Shown here: in pieces, positions 25,602 through 34,638 of the stretch
How the letters are laid out: each line of letters begins with the position of its first letter
Position numbering within the stretch: the stretch's first letter is position 1
Source of the DNA: Bacteroidales bacterium
GTDB lineage: Bacteria; Bacteroidota; Bacteroidia; Bacteroidales; UBA1402
NCBI GenBank assembly: GCA_017958305.1
Contig: JAGDCW010000110.1
Location: 1 to 37,760 of the forward strand
Direction: 5' to 3'
Length of the DNA stretch: 37,760 bases
The notes under the pieces: model-generated
Told to the model about the DNA's origin: nothing
Database searches by the model: none
The model's input: only the letters and a program-made list of their open reading frames with translations
Made by a program: the position numbers and the translations under genes

Positions 25602-27380
25602 CTAATCAATGGGCACAAACTTGATGTAATCCCACATCTGACGGTAGTTGGCGTTGCTTGTGGCGTTGGCGTCCATCAAGATGGCTTTCAGTGTGTGGCT
25701 GGAAGTCTTGTCGAAGATGACCTTGTCGAAAAGCGTGTCGCCTGAGACAGCCTGTTGCTTGCTGTCCCAACCTTTCCAGACATAGTAGTTTTTCAGGTAG
25801 TCGTCGAGCGTGAACTTGATCAGACTGCCCTGACCATAGAATTTGGAGGCCAATGCCTTGGCTCCGGCGTAATAGAACTCAACGCGGTATTTTCCCTTGA
25901 CCAGGGTCGGGGTCTTGAACTCCACCCAACCCGTGTAGCCCAGGTTGACAATGAACAGGTTGTTCAGATAGGCATTCAAATCGTTCTCATAGTCGACCGA
26001 GGTATCCGTGTTGGCCTTGATCTTCCAGAAACCGACCTTGAGCCAGGAACTCTTGGGCGAGGCCACCGAATATTTGAAAGAGGTGATGGTGCCATACTTG
26101 TTGCCGGTCGAGAGGTCGATTCTGTATTCGGCGGCATCGGAGGGAGTGCTGTAGAGTATGCCCAGACTGTTGTCAGCACCATAGGCGTTGACCAGGGTGA
26201 TGATGTCGGGGCTGTTGCAGAAGTCCCAGATGACTTCGCTCGGGGCCGGGCTCCAGATGGGCATGATGCCGTCGATTTTGTGAATGTAGCCGTTGCAGGC
26301 CTTGATGTCGGAATGGACAAATCCGCAGCCGTCGGTTCCGTTGATAAAGGTCTGGCCAACGAGCGTCTGCAGGGTGATGATCTCGCCCGTTTCGCGGGTG
26401 TCGTAGGTCTTGACGGCGGTGGGGTCGGCGCTGTAGGTCAGCGCTGCCTTGTTGTTGGCTCCGTCCAGGATGTGATAGCTGACGTAGCGATGGATCACAC
26501 TGGCACTGTCGCTGCGGCTGATGCCGGTCTTGCCGTCGGCATCGCGGGCGCCCAACCATGTTTCCAGTTCATCCAAAGAGTGGATGCCGGCCTGGGCGTA
26601 GGTGGCATCGTCAACGGCAAACACGGTGTAGTTGACTGCATTGATGGTGGTCTGGCCCATGGCCTGTTCGACCGTGTCGGCGGTGATTTCCAACAGATCG
26701 GTCATGCCGGCGGCCTCGATGGCTTCCAAGAAGAGCTTGTATTCTCCGTAGTCTTTCATTTTTTCGACCACGTTCTCAATGAGCGGCCTGATCACACCGC
26801 CCAGTCGATAGACCATGCCGTTGACGGTCTGGTGGGCCATCTCCCTGACTAGGGACATGTTGTTGATATAGATCGACAAGGTGTCCTGCGGGGTCATGTT
26901 GGCCAGTTCGACGTCATCGACATCGGTGTCCAGGTAGCCGTAACCCAGGGTCAGATAATCGCCGAACAGGGTGGGCGTGCTGATGCTTCCTTCGTTGGTG
27001 AACTGGATGAAGGAGTTTTCCGACAGACTGGTTTTGATGACATGTACCTGGACCACCTGACGGGAGTATTCCCGGTCCAACTCATCGAAGGACGAGATGC
27101 CCTTCAACTCCATGAACGCCCTCATGGCCTCGTTGTCGGGGGCGAAGAGCGTGACAGTGGTGCTGGCATCGTTCAGGGCATTGTAATAGTCGGCTGCGTC
27201 GAGAAACTCCAGGAAGAGCGAATAGTCTTCGATATGCTTTTCGAGATAGGCGATGTTGGTGATTTTCGTGTCATCGCCGTCGTCCAGCACGAACATCTGC
27301 CCTGCATAGGGGTCCTTGCAGCCCCAGAGGGTCAGCAGAAGGGCCGAAGCCAGGATATTTTTCAACAGTGTCTTATTCAT
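25602..27380 (-). CDS. Fasciclin (FAS1) domain lipoprotein, FAS1-B
   Basis: 592 aa from ATG 27380, with lipidated Cys21 in LLTLWGCKDPYAG. Two clear FAS1 domains are visible. The first (about 45-200) has DYSLFLEFLDAADYYNAL, VTLFAPDNEAMRAF and VNGMVYRLGGVIRPL. The second (about 202-395) has EYKLFLEAIEAAGM, YTVFAVDDATYAQAG and CNGYIHKIDGIMPIW. A strand-rich C-terminal domain (about 400-592) contains LVKGKYRVEFYYAGAKA and ends in YRQMWDYIKFVPID, similar in layout to FAS1-C. Alternative ATGs at 27386 and 27407 are in frame; the last would overlap the SusD1 stop. The C-terminal domain may be a carbohydrate-binding beta-sandwich (inference). It lies between SusD1 and FAS1-C. Confidence 0.87.
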   Translation of the reverse strand: MNKTLLKNILASALLLTLWGCKDPYAGQMFVLDDGDDTKITNIAYLEKHIEDYSLFLEFLDAADYYNALNDASTTVTLFAPDNEAMRAFMELKGISSFDELDREYSRQVVQVHVIKTSLSENSFIQFTNEGSISTPTLFGDYLTLGYGYLDTDVDDVELANMTPQDTLSIYINNMSLVREMAHQTVNGMVYRLGGVIRPLIENVVEKMKDYGEYKLFLEAIEAAGMTDLLEITADTVEQAMGQTTINAVNYTVFAVDDATYAQAGIHSLDELETWLGARDADGKTGISRSDSASVIHRYVSYHILDGANNKAALTYSADPTAVKTYDTRETGEIITLQTLVGQTFINGTDGCGFVHSDIKACNGYIHKIDGIMPIWSPAPSEVIWDFCNSPDIITLVNAYGADNSLGILYSTPSDAAEYRIDLSTGNKYGTITSFKYSVASPKSSWLKVGFWKIKANTDTSVDYENDLNAYLNNLFIVNLGYTGWVEFKTPTLVKGKYRVEFYYAGAKALASKFYGQGSLIKFTLDDYLKNYYVWKGWDSKQQAVSGDTLFDKVIFDKTSSHTLKAILMDANATSNANYRQMWDYIKFVPID

Positions 27381-27399
27381 AATCATTGAGCAAAATGGC

Positions 27400-28944
27400 T
27401 TATTCATAATAGGGGTTCTGGTGGAGCAGCGGATTGTTTTCCAGCTCTTTGTCATAGACGGGCAAGTACAGGGAGTTGTTGTCCGACAACACGGCGCGGA
27501 ACCAGCTGGTGCTGGCCTGCTTGTTGAAGTCCAACAGGCGGGCGGTGATGAAGGTCTCTTTGTACTTGTAGTTGTCGCGACGGCCCATGCGCAGCATGTC
27601 GTACCAGGCTTTCGCCTCGCCGGCAAATTCCGTAGCCCGCTCGTCGAGCAGGCAGCTGAGCAGTTCTATTTCATTGGTTCCGGCCGGGTCGATGGTGACA
27701 TCGCCCAGGTTGGAACGGTTGTGTACCTTGTTGATCAGCGCCACAGCTTCGGCATAGCGACCCTCACCCTGCATGATCAGGGCTTCGGCTTTCATCAGGA
27801 TGACTTCGGCCACCCGGTAGAGGATGAAGTTGGGATCGTAATGCTCCGACGTACGCTTTTCGGTGAGCACCTGCGAGCCGTAGTATTTCCAGCAGTAGCC
27901 CGTGGTGGCTGCCAGGTAGGCCGAAGGCGTCTGGATATGGAAACCACCGTACATGGAGCGTACATACTCGCCGTGATGCGAGTCGGTATAGGTGCATTCC
28001 TGGATAAAGAGCTCGGTCATGCGCTGGCTGTAGGCATAGACCCTGCCGTTGCCGGTTTCCTCGAACAGGACGGGCAGCGTGTTGAGCTGTTCGTCTTCTT
28101 CGTTCCACTGGAGCTCGAGAATCGACTCGTTGCTGTTGCCCGGATTGAAGATCGAGAACCACGATCCGTGGGAAGGTGTCGAAAGGAAACTGGGAGCATA
28201 GGGCGAAGTGGCGTTGAGCAGCATGTCGCAATAGCGCTCGCATTCGGCATAGTCGCCGTTCCACAGGCAGACATCGGCCATCAGGGCCAGCATGGCCCAT
28301 TTGGTGGCGCGGCCCTTGTTTTCCCATGTCTTGTTGTAATACTCCTTGGCAGCCCCCGATTCGATGGCGGTCTTCAGGTCTTCCTTGATCTGGGCGATGA
28401 CCTGCTGTTCGGTGGCCTGAGGGAAGTAGTAGTCCTGGGCATCCGTCTCGTAGGGTTGCAGGATGAGCGGCACCTCGCGCCAGTTGCGCACCAGATAGAA
28501 GTAGGTCAGGGCACGCAGGAAATAGGCTTCGGCCTTATGGGCATTGAGCATGTTCTCATCGTAGGTGTAATCTACTTGATATGCTTTCTCGGCATTGGCC
28601 AGCACCCCGTTGGCTACGTTGATCACTTCGTAGAAGGGACCCCAGTTGCAGATGTCCTGGTTTTCCTTGACACGGAATTCCTGCACGCTGGAATAGGCAC
28701 CGCGGCTGAAGATATGCCCGGCACGGAGCTCTCCGAGCGGGATAAGTTTGGTGGTGACCATCTCGCGGTAGTAATAGTAGCAGCCGTTCAACATGGCTTC
28801 CACTTCTTCCTTGTTGGTCCAGTAGTAGTCGCTCACCTGGTCGTTCTGAGGATAGACCTCAAGCCATTTCGTGCAGCTGGTGCTGCCTGTCGTCATCAGG
28901 ACGGCAGCCGTCATAGCGATGATATATGATCTGATTTTCTTCAT
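27400..28944 (-). CDS. SusD/RagB-family outer-membrane lipoprotein (SusD1)
   Basis: 514-residue canonical SusD homologue. Lipidated Cys24 in TGSTSCTKWLEVYPQND. The N-terminal SusD-like region includes EVEAMLNGCYYYYREM; the helical region HKAEAYFLRALTYFYLVRNW then REVPLI is the most typical SusD signature, and the C-terminal part has LYRVAEVILMKAEAL and the final RAVLSDNNSLYLPV. It should form the lid over SusC1 and capture glycan at the cell surface. 15 bp after SusC1 and 19 bp before FAS1-B. Confidence 0.94.
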   Translation of the reverse strand: MKKIRSYIIAMTAAVLMTTGSTSCTKWLEVYPQNDQVSDYYWTNKEEVEAMLNGCYYYYREMVTTKLIPLGELRAGHIFSRGAYSSVQEFRVKENQDICNWGPFYEVINVANGVLANAEKAYQVDYTYDENMLNAHKAEAYFLRALTYFYLVRNWREVPLILQPYETDAQDYYFPQATEQQVIAQIKEDLKTAIESGAAKEYYNKTWENKGRATKWAMLALMADVCLWNGDYAECERYCDMLLNATSPYAPSFLSTPSHGSWFSIFNPGNSNESILELQWNEEDEQLNTLPVLFEETGNGRVYAYSQRMTELFIQECTYTDSHHGEYVRSMYGGFHIQTPSAYLAATTGYCWKYYGSQVLTEKRTSEHYDPNFILYRVAEVILMKAEALIMQGEGRYAEAVALINKVHNRSNLGDVTIDPAGTNEIELLSCLLDERATEFAGEAKAWYDMLRMGRRDNYKYKETFITARLLDFNKQASTSWFRAVLSDNNSLYLPVYDKELENNPLLHQNPYYE

Positions 28945-28959
28945 AGCTTAAGTCCTCCT

Positions 28960-31900
28960 TTAGAAATTGATGGTTATACCGGCGGAAATACGCTTGCTCG
29001 GCGGAGTCTGCGCCGTATCCATGGCGATACTGGTCACATTCGAGGGCAAGGTCACTTCGGGGTCCTGGCCCGTGTAGTTGGTCCAGGTGAACAGGTCGTA
29101 GGCGGTGATATAGGCCGTCACGCTGTTCAGGCTGAGCCGGCTGCACAGTTCCCTGGGCAGGCTGTACGACAGGGAAACGGTCTTCAGACGCAGGAAGGAG
29201 CAGTCTTCGACAAAACGGTCGCTGCCCAGGTAGTTGAGACCGTATTTCCACAGGGCGCGGGGGATGTCCGTGTCGTCGCCCGGGCTGCGCCAGCGCTTGA
29301 GCACGGCCAGGCTCTGGTTGTCGGTGCCGTACATCGATTCGCTGTTCATGCGAGCCTGGTTGATGATTTTCTGTCCCAGACGGTAGTGGAAGAAGGTGTT
29401 GACCGACAACTTCTTGTATTTGACTGTGAAGCCGCCGCCACCGGTGACCACCGGGTTGGAGTTGCCCAGGTAAACGATATCGTTCTCATTGATGACACCG
29501 TCGTGATTGACATCCTCGTATTTGGCGTCGCCCGGGAAGCAGACATAGGAGCCGTTCTTCATGACAATGGGCTTGCCCTGGAGGTCGGTCATCACGTTGC
29601 CTTTGGCATCGCGGGCATAGGTTTCGACCGTGGTGTCATAGACACCCAGGTAGCGGTAGCCGAAGAAGCTGCCTACGGGAGCGCCCTCGATGATGCGTCG
29701 GGCATAGTTGCCGTTGGCCAGCGAGTAGGTGCTTTCGGGCAGGTTGGTCGGCAACTTCTCGATGCGGTTGATGTTGCGGGCGATGTTGTAGTTGAGTTTG
29801 ACGTTCCAGTCTTTTTCCTGCAGCAGGGTGTAATCGATGCGGAATTCCCAACCCGTGTTGCTCATCTCGCCCGAGTTGTAATAGGCGATGGTGTTATTGC
29901 GCGAGTTGTAGCCGATGGTGGTCGGAATCGAGACATTGCGCTGCAACAGGTCGGTGGTGTATTTGTAATATATATCAAAGGTAGAGCTGAGCCGTTCTTC
30001 GAACAGACCGATATCGATACCGGCATCATATTCGCTGGCCGTCTGCCATTTGAGGTTGTTGAGCTGGATGGAGATGGGGACGATCGATGGATTGTCGCGA
30101 TAGCCGTCGCCCAGGGAAGAGTACTTGCCCATGTAGGGAGCGGCACCCGAGGGAGCGGCACCGCTCTGGCCATAGCTGGTACGCAGCTTGAGCGAACTGA
30201 GCCAATCTTTGTCCTGCAGGAAGTCTTCTTCCTTCATGTGCCATGCCAGACCCACCGAGGGGAACAGGCCCCATCGGTTGGACTTACCCAGCGATGACTT
30301 GCCTTCGAAGTTGACCGTACCCGAAACGATGTACCGGTTCATGAAGGTGTAGTTCAATCCGCCGATACCACTCACCGAGCGGACTTGCGAAGCACCCGAG
30401 CCGCGTTCCACGACGGCACCGTTGGTCGAGGGGTCGGAGGCATGCTGCGAGGCGGCCCCGTAGATGGTACTGGTGTAGTTGCTCGTCTCGTTGTCGCTCG
30501 TGCGCCATACCCCCGTCAGGACCAGGTTGTGCAGCTCGTCCCAGTTGCGGCGGAAGATGAGCTTGTTTTCGGTCTGCAGGGCCAGGTTGTCGCTGTAGGC
30601 GTCGGTACTGCGGTTGGCGTAGGTGTTGTCCATCGTCACACCGGTGGCGCTTTGCGGCAGGAAGGCGCGGTTCTTGATGGTCAGGAACTTCATGGAGACG
30701 TAGGCCGTATAGGTGAGGCCGGGAATGATGTCGTAGTTGAGCCGGAAGTTCATCTTCTCTTCCTGCTGGGCGCTGTTGTTGTAGCTGTCGCGCGCCATGG
30801 CGATGGGATGGAAGTTGCGTGAGCCGGTGAAAGCGCCCTGAAACTCCTCGGCATTCTGACGGCCGAAGTAGCGGTTGGTGGGCTCCAGAGTGACATCGTC
30901 TATCCAGTAGGGACTCTTGTTAGGCATCTTGAGCATGGCTTCCGAACGCACGCGGTCGGTCCAGTTGGCCTCTTTGCCCGTCTGGGCAAACGACAGGTCG
31001 GCATCCACCCGCAGCTTGTCACTGAAGCGGTAGCCGATGTTCAGGGAGGTGGAGAAGCGGCTCAGATTGGTGCCGATGGTCGTACCATCCTCGTCCATGT
31101 AGGCCAGGCTGAAACGGTAGGTGGCCTTTTCACCGCCGCCCGACATGGAGAAGTTGTTGTCGAAGGTGTAGGCATCCTGCACCACGGTCGAGAGCCAGTC
31201 GGTATTGACGTTGTATTCGTTGAAATAGCGCCACTCCTTGTTGAAGTTGATTTCGGGCGTGTCGTATAGCAGTTGCAGCAGGGAGGCACTGGTCGAGACA
31301 CCCTTGGCATTGGCCGTGTTCCAAACGGCATCCTCGATGAAGGAGACATATTCCTTACCGTTGAGCATGGGGATGGAGGCCGGCTCATACTTGGCCGTGA
31401 ACTTCGAGGAGAAGGTGAAGCGCGGACGGCCCCGTTCGCCGGTCTTGGTGGTGATGAGCAGCACACCGTTGGCGCCGGCCGTACCGTAGATGGCCGTCGA
31501 GGCAGCATCTTTCAGCACTTCGATCGACTCGATGTCGAAGGGCGAGAGGTTCAGCATGGCGGCGTAGTCTTCGTTGTTGGCGGTGGCAAAGTCGAAGCTG
31601 TCGTCAATGTCGGTCGAATAGGGCACGCCGTTGATGACAATGAGCGGGTCGGCACTGGTGTTGAGCGTGGCGGTACCGCGGATACGGATCGAGTTGCGGG
31701 CACCCGGGTCGCCGCTGGCCAGGATATCGACACCGGCCAGTTGGCCCTGCAGGGCTTCTTCGACCGATGTGACGGGCGAAAATTCAATGATTTCGCTCAT
31801 GGAGATACGCTCCGTGGCGGCCGTCTGTTCACGCAGGGTGATACCCATTTCGTTCTTTTGTTCGCGCTTGACGGAGATGACCACGTCGCTCAGGGTCTTG

Positions 31901-32223
31901 GAATCTTCTTCCATGACCACGTCCAGGGTGGTCTGGCCCGTGTAGGGAATGGTCTGCGTCTTCATACCGATGTAGGAAAAGACCACGGTCATTTCGCCCC
32001 GGCCTTCGGGTACGCGCAGGCTGTATTCGCCGTTGTAGTTGGTCACCGTACCGTCGATGATACGGTTCTGGCTGTTACGGAACGAGATGTTGACGCCGAT
32101 GGCCTCTTCGCGGTGGCCGTCGAACAGCTCATAGACATGTCCGGTCAGCATCTTCTGCGCAGAAGCAGACAAAGCCAGTGTCAGTGACAGGATCAGGATA
32201 GCAAATATCTTTTTCATACGCAT
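28960..32223 (-). CDS. SusC/RagA-family TonB-dependent transporter (SusC1)
   Basis: 1087-residue (1085 from the second Met, 32217) outer-membrane importer with all usual parts: signal peptide to SASAQ, carboxypeptidase-like regulatory domain (about 25-108), a TonB-interacting stretch near LSDVVISVKR, plug with SVEEALQGQLAGVDI, SIRIRGTATL and the classic IEVLKDAASTAIYGTAGANG segment, then the barrel ending SAGITINF. Its start overlaps the FAS1-A stop (TGATG-type overlap), so the two are translationally coupled. Expected substrate is an oligogalacturonide, by context. Confidence 0.95.
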   Translation of the reverse strand: MRMKKIFAILILSLTLALSASAQKMLTGHVYELFDGHREEAIGVNISFRNSQNRIIDGTVTNYNGEYSLRVPEGRGEMTVVFSYIGMKTQTIPYTGQTTLDVVMEEDSKTLSDVVISVKREQKNEMGITLREQTAATERISMSEIIEFSPVTSVEEALQGQLAGVDILASGDPGARNSIRIRGTATLNTSADPLIVINGVPYSTDIDDSFDFATANNEDYAAMLNLSPFDIESIEVLKDAASTAIYGTAGANGVLLITTKTGERGRPRFTFSSKFTAKYEPASIPMLNGKEYVSFIEDAVWNTANAKGVSTSASLLQLLYDTPEINFNKEWRYFNEYNVNTDWLSTVVQDAYTFDNNFSMSGGGEKATYRFSLAYMDEDGTTIGTNLSRFSTSLNIGYRFSDKLRVDADLSFAQTGKEANWTDRVRSEAMLKMPNKSPYWIDDVTLEPTNRYFGRQNAEEFQGAFTGSRNFHPIAMARDSYNNSAQQEEKMNFRLNYDIIPGLTYTAYVSMKFLTIKNRAFLPQSATGVTMDNTYANRSTDAYSDNLALQTENKLIFRRNWDELHNLVLTGVWRTSDNETSNYTSTIYGAASQHASDPSTNGAVVERGSGASQVRSVSGIGGLNYTFMNRYIVSGTVNFEGKSSLGKSNRWGLFPSVGLAWHMKEEDFLQDKDWLSSLKLRTSYGQSGAAPSGAAPYMGKYSSLGDGYRDNPSIVPISIQLNNLKWQTASEYDAGIDIGLFEERLSSTFDIYYKYTTDLLQRNVSIPTTIGYNSRNNTIAYYNSGEMSNTGWEFRIDYTLLQEKDWNVKLNYNIARNINRIEKLPTNLPESTYSLANGNYARRIIEGAPVGSFFGYRYLGVYDTTVETYARDAKGNVMTDLQGKPIVMKNGSYVCFPGDAKYEDVNHDGVINENDIVYLGNSNPVVTGGGGFTVKYKKLSVNTFFHYRLGQKIINQARMNSESMYGTDNQSLAVLKRWRSPGDDTDIPRALWKYGLNYLGSDRFVEDCSFLRLKTVSLSYSLPRELCSRLSLNSVTAYITAYDLFTWTNYTGQDPEVTLPSNVTSIAMDTAQTPPSKRISAGITINF

Positions 32224-34622
32224 CAGAACATACCGTTAATAAATTGGACACAGCCGTCTTCGAAGACGAAGGGCAAGTAATGATAGTCGCCGCAGAAATC
32301 GATGGTCTTGTCGCCGTCGAGCAGCTTGACCGTGAGCTTGTCGCCCTGGTCGGTGACGACCACCTTGACCGACTGATAGGAGACTTTGCCGGTGTTCTCG
32401 TCATAGATTTCGATGGTGTTGGCCGTCTGCATTCCCTTGGTGGTGGTTTCACCCCAGCCCAGGTAGGGATAGTTGGTGATACCGGCCGATGACAGGGGCA
32501 CGAAATAGTCCTTGAGATACATCTGCAGGCTGTCGAGCCCGGTGTCGCGTACTGAGCAGCATTCGAAGATGTCGGCACCGCCGGCGTAGGCGGCGGCATC
32601 GAAGTTGAGACCGGGCAGGCTGCCGCCCTGGATGGCGTCAAAGACGGCCTGGTTGCCGGGGATGAGCATCAGGTAGCTTTCGGCGGCTTCGGTGAAGTTG
32701 AAGTTGGCCCCGTTGTACATGGAGGCCTCGATCAGCAGGTTGACAAAAGCATAATAAGGCAAAGTGTTGTCTATGCGGTTGTTTTGCATCATCTGCTGGA
32801 ACTTGCTGTAGGTGGTCTCCTTGGGCAGGCCGGTAAACAGTGAGCCGTCGTACGAGTAGGCATGTCCGTTGCTCCACCGTCCGTCTTCGGTGTAGGAGGG
32901 CAGTTCAGTGAAGGTGACAAACAGCTCGTCGTCGGTCTTCTGGATGGGATAGATGCGCTCGTTGAAGCGGAAGCTGTTGGTGATCTTGCCGTTCATCACA
33001 TACCAATAGAAGGTGTAGTCGGGCGAGAAGGCTTTGAACACCTGTGTTTTGGCGCCTGTGGCATCCAACTCGGTGTCGGTGCCGGTGCAAGCTGACAGAT
33101 CGACCAGGTGGGCGTAGGCGGTGCCGTTGAGCACATCGTTGCCCAGGGCCTTGTTATCGCGTTCCAGGTAGTTGTTGCGGCTGTTGTAGCTGATGTTGGC
33201 CCCCGTGATCTGATCGTTGGAGGGAATCAGGGCCAGCAGTTGTACCTGGTCGCTCCAGAGCGAGTTCTGCAAATCGCCCAGCGATTTGAGCATGAACAGA
33301 TAGTAGCTGTAGTCGCGGTACTGGTAGGCAGGACCGGTCACGGCAGCGAACATGGTGGGCACGGCCAGTTCCTCGCAGCCGTAGAGAAGACCGTTGTTGC
33401 AGAGGATGCGGTATTTCTGCGGCACGGCATCGAGATCGACTTTGATGACGGCATCATAGCTGTTGATCACCTCGCCTTTGCGCAGGTTCTCGGGCCATGC
33501 CAGCTGACCGTCGTAGTTGTTTCCGTCCTTGGCACCTTGATAGACGCAGTTGTAGAGCAGGCGTTCGACCGATTCGGTGCTTACCTGGCTCAGGCTGGCA
33601 TAGCCGCCCTTGGCCCAGTAGCCGTTGAAGAACGACTCCATGGCCTGGTTGGTGGGGGCGAAAATGGTGTAGCCGACCGAGGAATTCTCCGTCAGGCGCG
33701 AATAGTCGGTGCTGGGCCATTCGCAGGCGATGTTGGGCATCGGGCTGTTGAACAGGTGCTGGTACAGGCGGGTGCCGTTGCCGTATTCCTGCGTGAGGTC
33801 GGGATCGTAGGCAAAGGTCTCCTTCTTCTTGTAGAGCGTCAGGAACTGGCTGAAGTTGCTGTCGTTTTTCAGTTCGGTGTAGATGGTGTTGAGCGGCTTG
33901 AGCACGTGGTCGATGGCATGGATATAGCCGTTGCTGGTGATCTGGTTGCCCTCGGTCACGGCCGCGCCGGCCACGTTGTAGCCGATCTGGGTGGGATTCC
34001 ACTCGACATCCGGGAAGAAATAGTGGTAGTTTTCGGCGGCATTGAGCTGACGGGTGTCGAAATACTGCTGGGAGAAGACCGGCAGGAAACGCTCGCGATG
34101 GTAGATGGTCACATCCAGGTCGCGCCGGAAATCATACTCGGTGGTATTGGCATCCTTGCTCTTGGTGCGGTGCTTGTAGTACAGGCCCGCATTGATTTTC
34201 TTCTCCTCGTCGGTGACATCGTCGCCTTCTTCGGGGCGGAAATTGATGAGTTTGTCGGCACTGTAGGCATAGTACATCAGATGGAAGCCGATGAGTTTGT
34301 CCAACTCGACGGAATCCATCTCTTCGATGCTGCCCAGGCCCTGTTCGCGCAGATACACCTTGAAGGCCTCGTCGTTGGGTGCCATGACCGTGAGGATGCT
34401 CTTGCCGTCGACCATGTCGTGGAAACCGGCCAGGTCGATACCTTTGAGGAAAATGGAGTAGTTGCCCGCTTTGTCCAACACTTCGTAGCAGTTGCCCTTG
34501 ATCCAGGTGGGCCGTTCATAGTATTCGGCCATGTGGTCTTTACAACTGCCCATTGCAAGTGTCAGAGCGACTGCTGCCAGGCATCTCCATTGGCTTCTTT
34601 TTTGGAAAAGCTTGATTTGCAT
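32223..34622 (-). CDS. Large multi-domain fasciclin (FAS1) lipoprotein, FAS1-A
   Basis: 799 aa with lipidated Cys27 (LAMGSCKDHMAEYYERP). At least four FAS1-like repeats can be traced. The first (about 50-245) has YSIFLKGIDLAGF, ILTVMAPNDEAFKVYL and NGYIHAIDHVLKPL. The second (about 248-435) has FSQFLTLYKK and VGYTIFAPTNQAMESFF. The third (about 440-600) has YYLFMLKSLGDL and QLLALIPSNDQ. The fourth (about 605-790) has FVNLLIEASMYNGANFNF and YLMLIPGNQAVFDAI. Later copies are degenerate. It probably projects far from the outer membrane. Being translated just before SusC1 with overlapping codons, it may be a structural part of the uptake complex or a glycan-binding arm; neither is shown. Confidence 0.85.
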   Translation of the reverse strand: MQIKLFQKRSQWRCLAAVALTLAMGSCKDHMAEYYERPTWIKGNCYEVLDKAGNYSIFLKGIDLAGFHDMVDGKSILTVMAPNDEAFKVYLREQGLGSIEEMDSVELDKLIGFHLMYYAYSADKLINFRPEEGDDVTDEEKKINAGLYYKHRTKSKDANTTEYDFRRDLDVTIYHRERFLPVFSQQYFDTRQLNAAENYHYFFPDVEWNPTQIGYNVAGAAVTEGNQITSNGYIHAIDHVLKPLNTIYTELKNDSNFSQFLTLYKKKETFAYDPDLTQEYGNGTRLYQHLFNSPMPNIACEWPSTDYSRLTENSSVGYTIFAPTNQAMESFFNGYWAKGGYASLSQVSTESVERLLYNCVYQGAKDGNNYDGQLAWPENLRKGEVINSYDAVIKVDLDAVPQKYRILCNNGLLYGCEELAVPTMFAAVTGPAYQYRDYSYYLFMLKSLGDLQNSLWSDQVQLLALIPSNDQITGANISYNSRNNYLERDNKALGNDVLNGTAYAHLVDLSACTGTDTELDATGAKTQVFKAFSPDYTFYWYVMNGKITNSFRFNERIYPIQKTDDELFVTFTELPSYTEDGRWSNGHAYSYDGSLFTGLPKETTYSKFQQMMQNNRIDNTLPYYAFVNLLIEASMYNGANFNFTEAAESYLMLIPGNQAVFDAIQGGSLPGLNFDAAAYAGGADIFECCSVRDTGLDSLQMYLKDYFVPLSSAGITNYPYLGWGETTTKGMQTANTIEIYDENTGKVSYQSVKVVVTDQGDKLTVKLLDGDKTIDFCGDYHYLPFVFEDGCVQFINGMF

Positions 34623-34638
34623 AGGGTTATTGTTTTTA

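Noticed and set aside
25602-27626. 674-codon extended version of FAS1-B
   Set aside because: The extra part lies within SusD1 in another frame; the lipoprotein signal begins at 27380 (27386 also possible).
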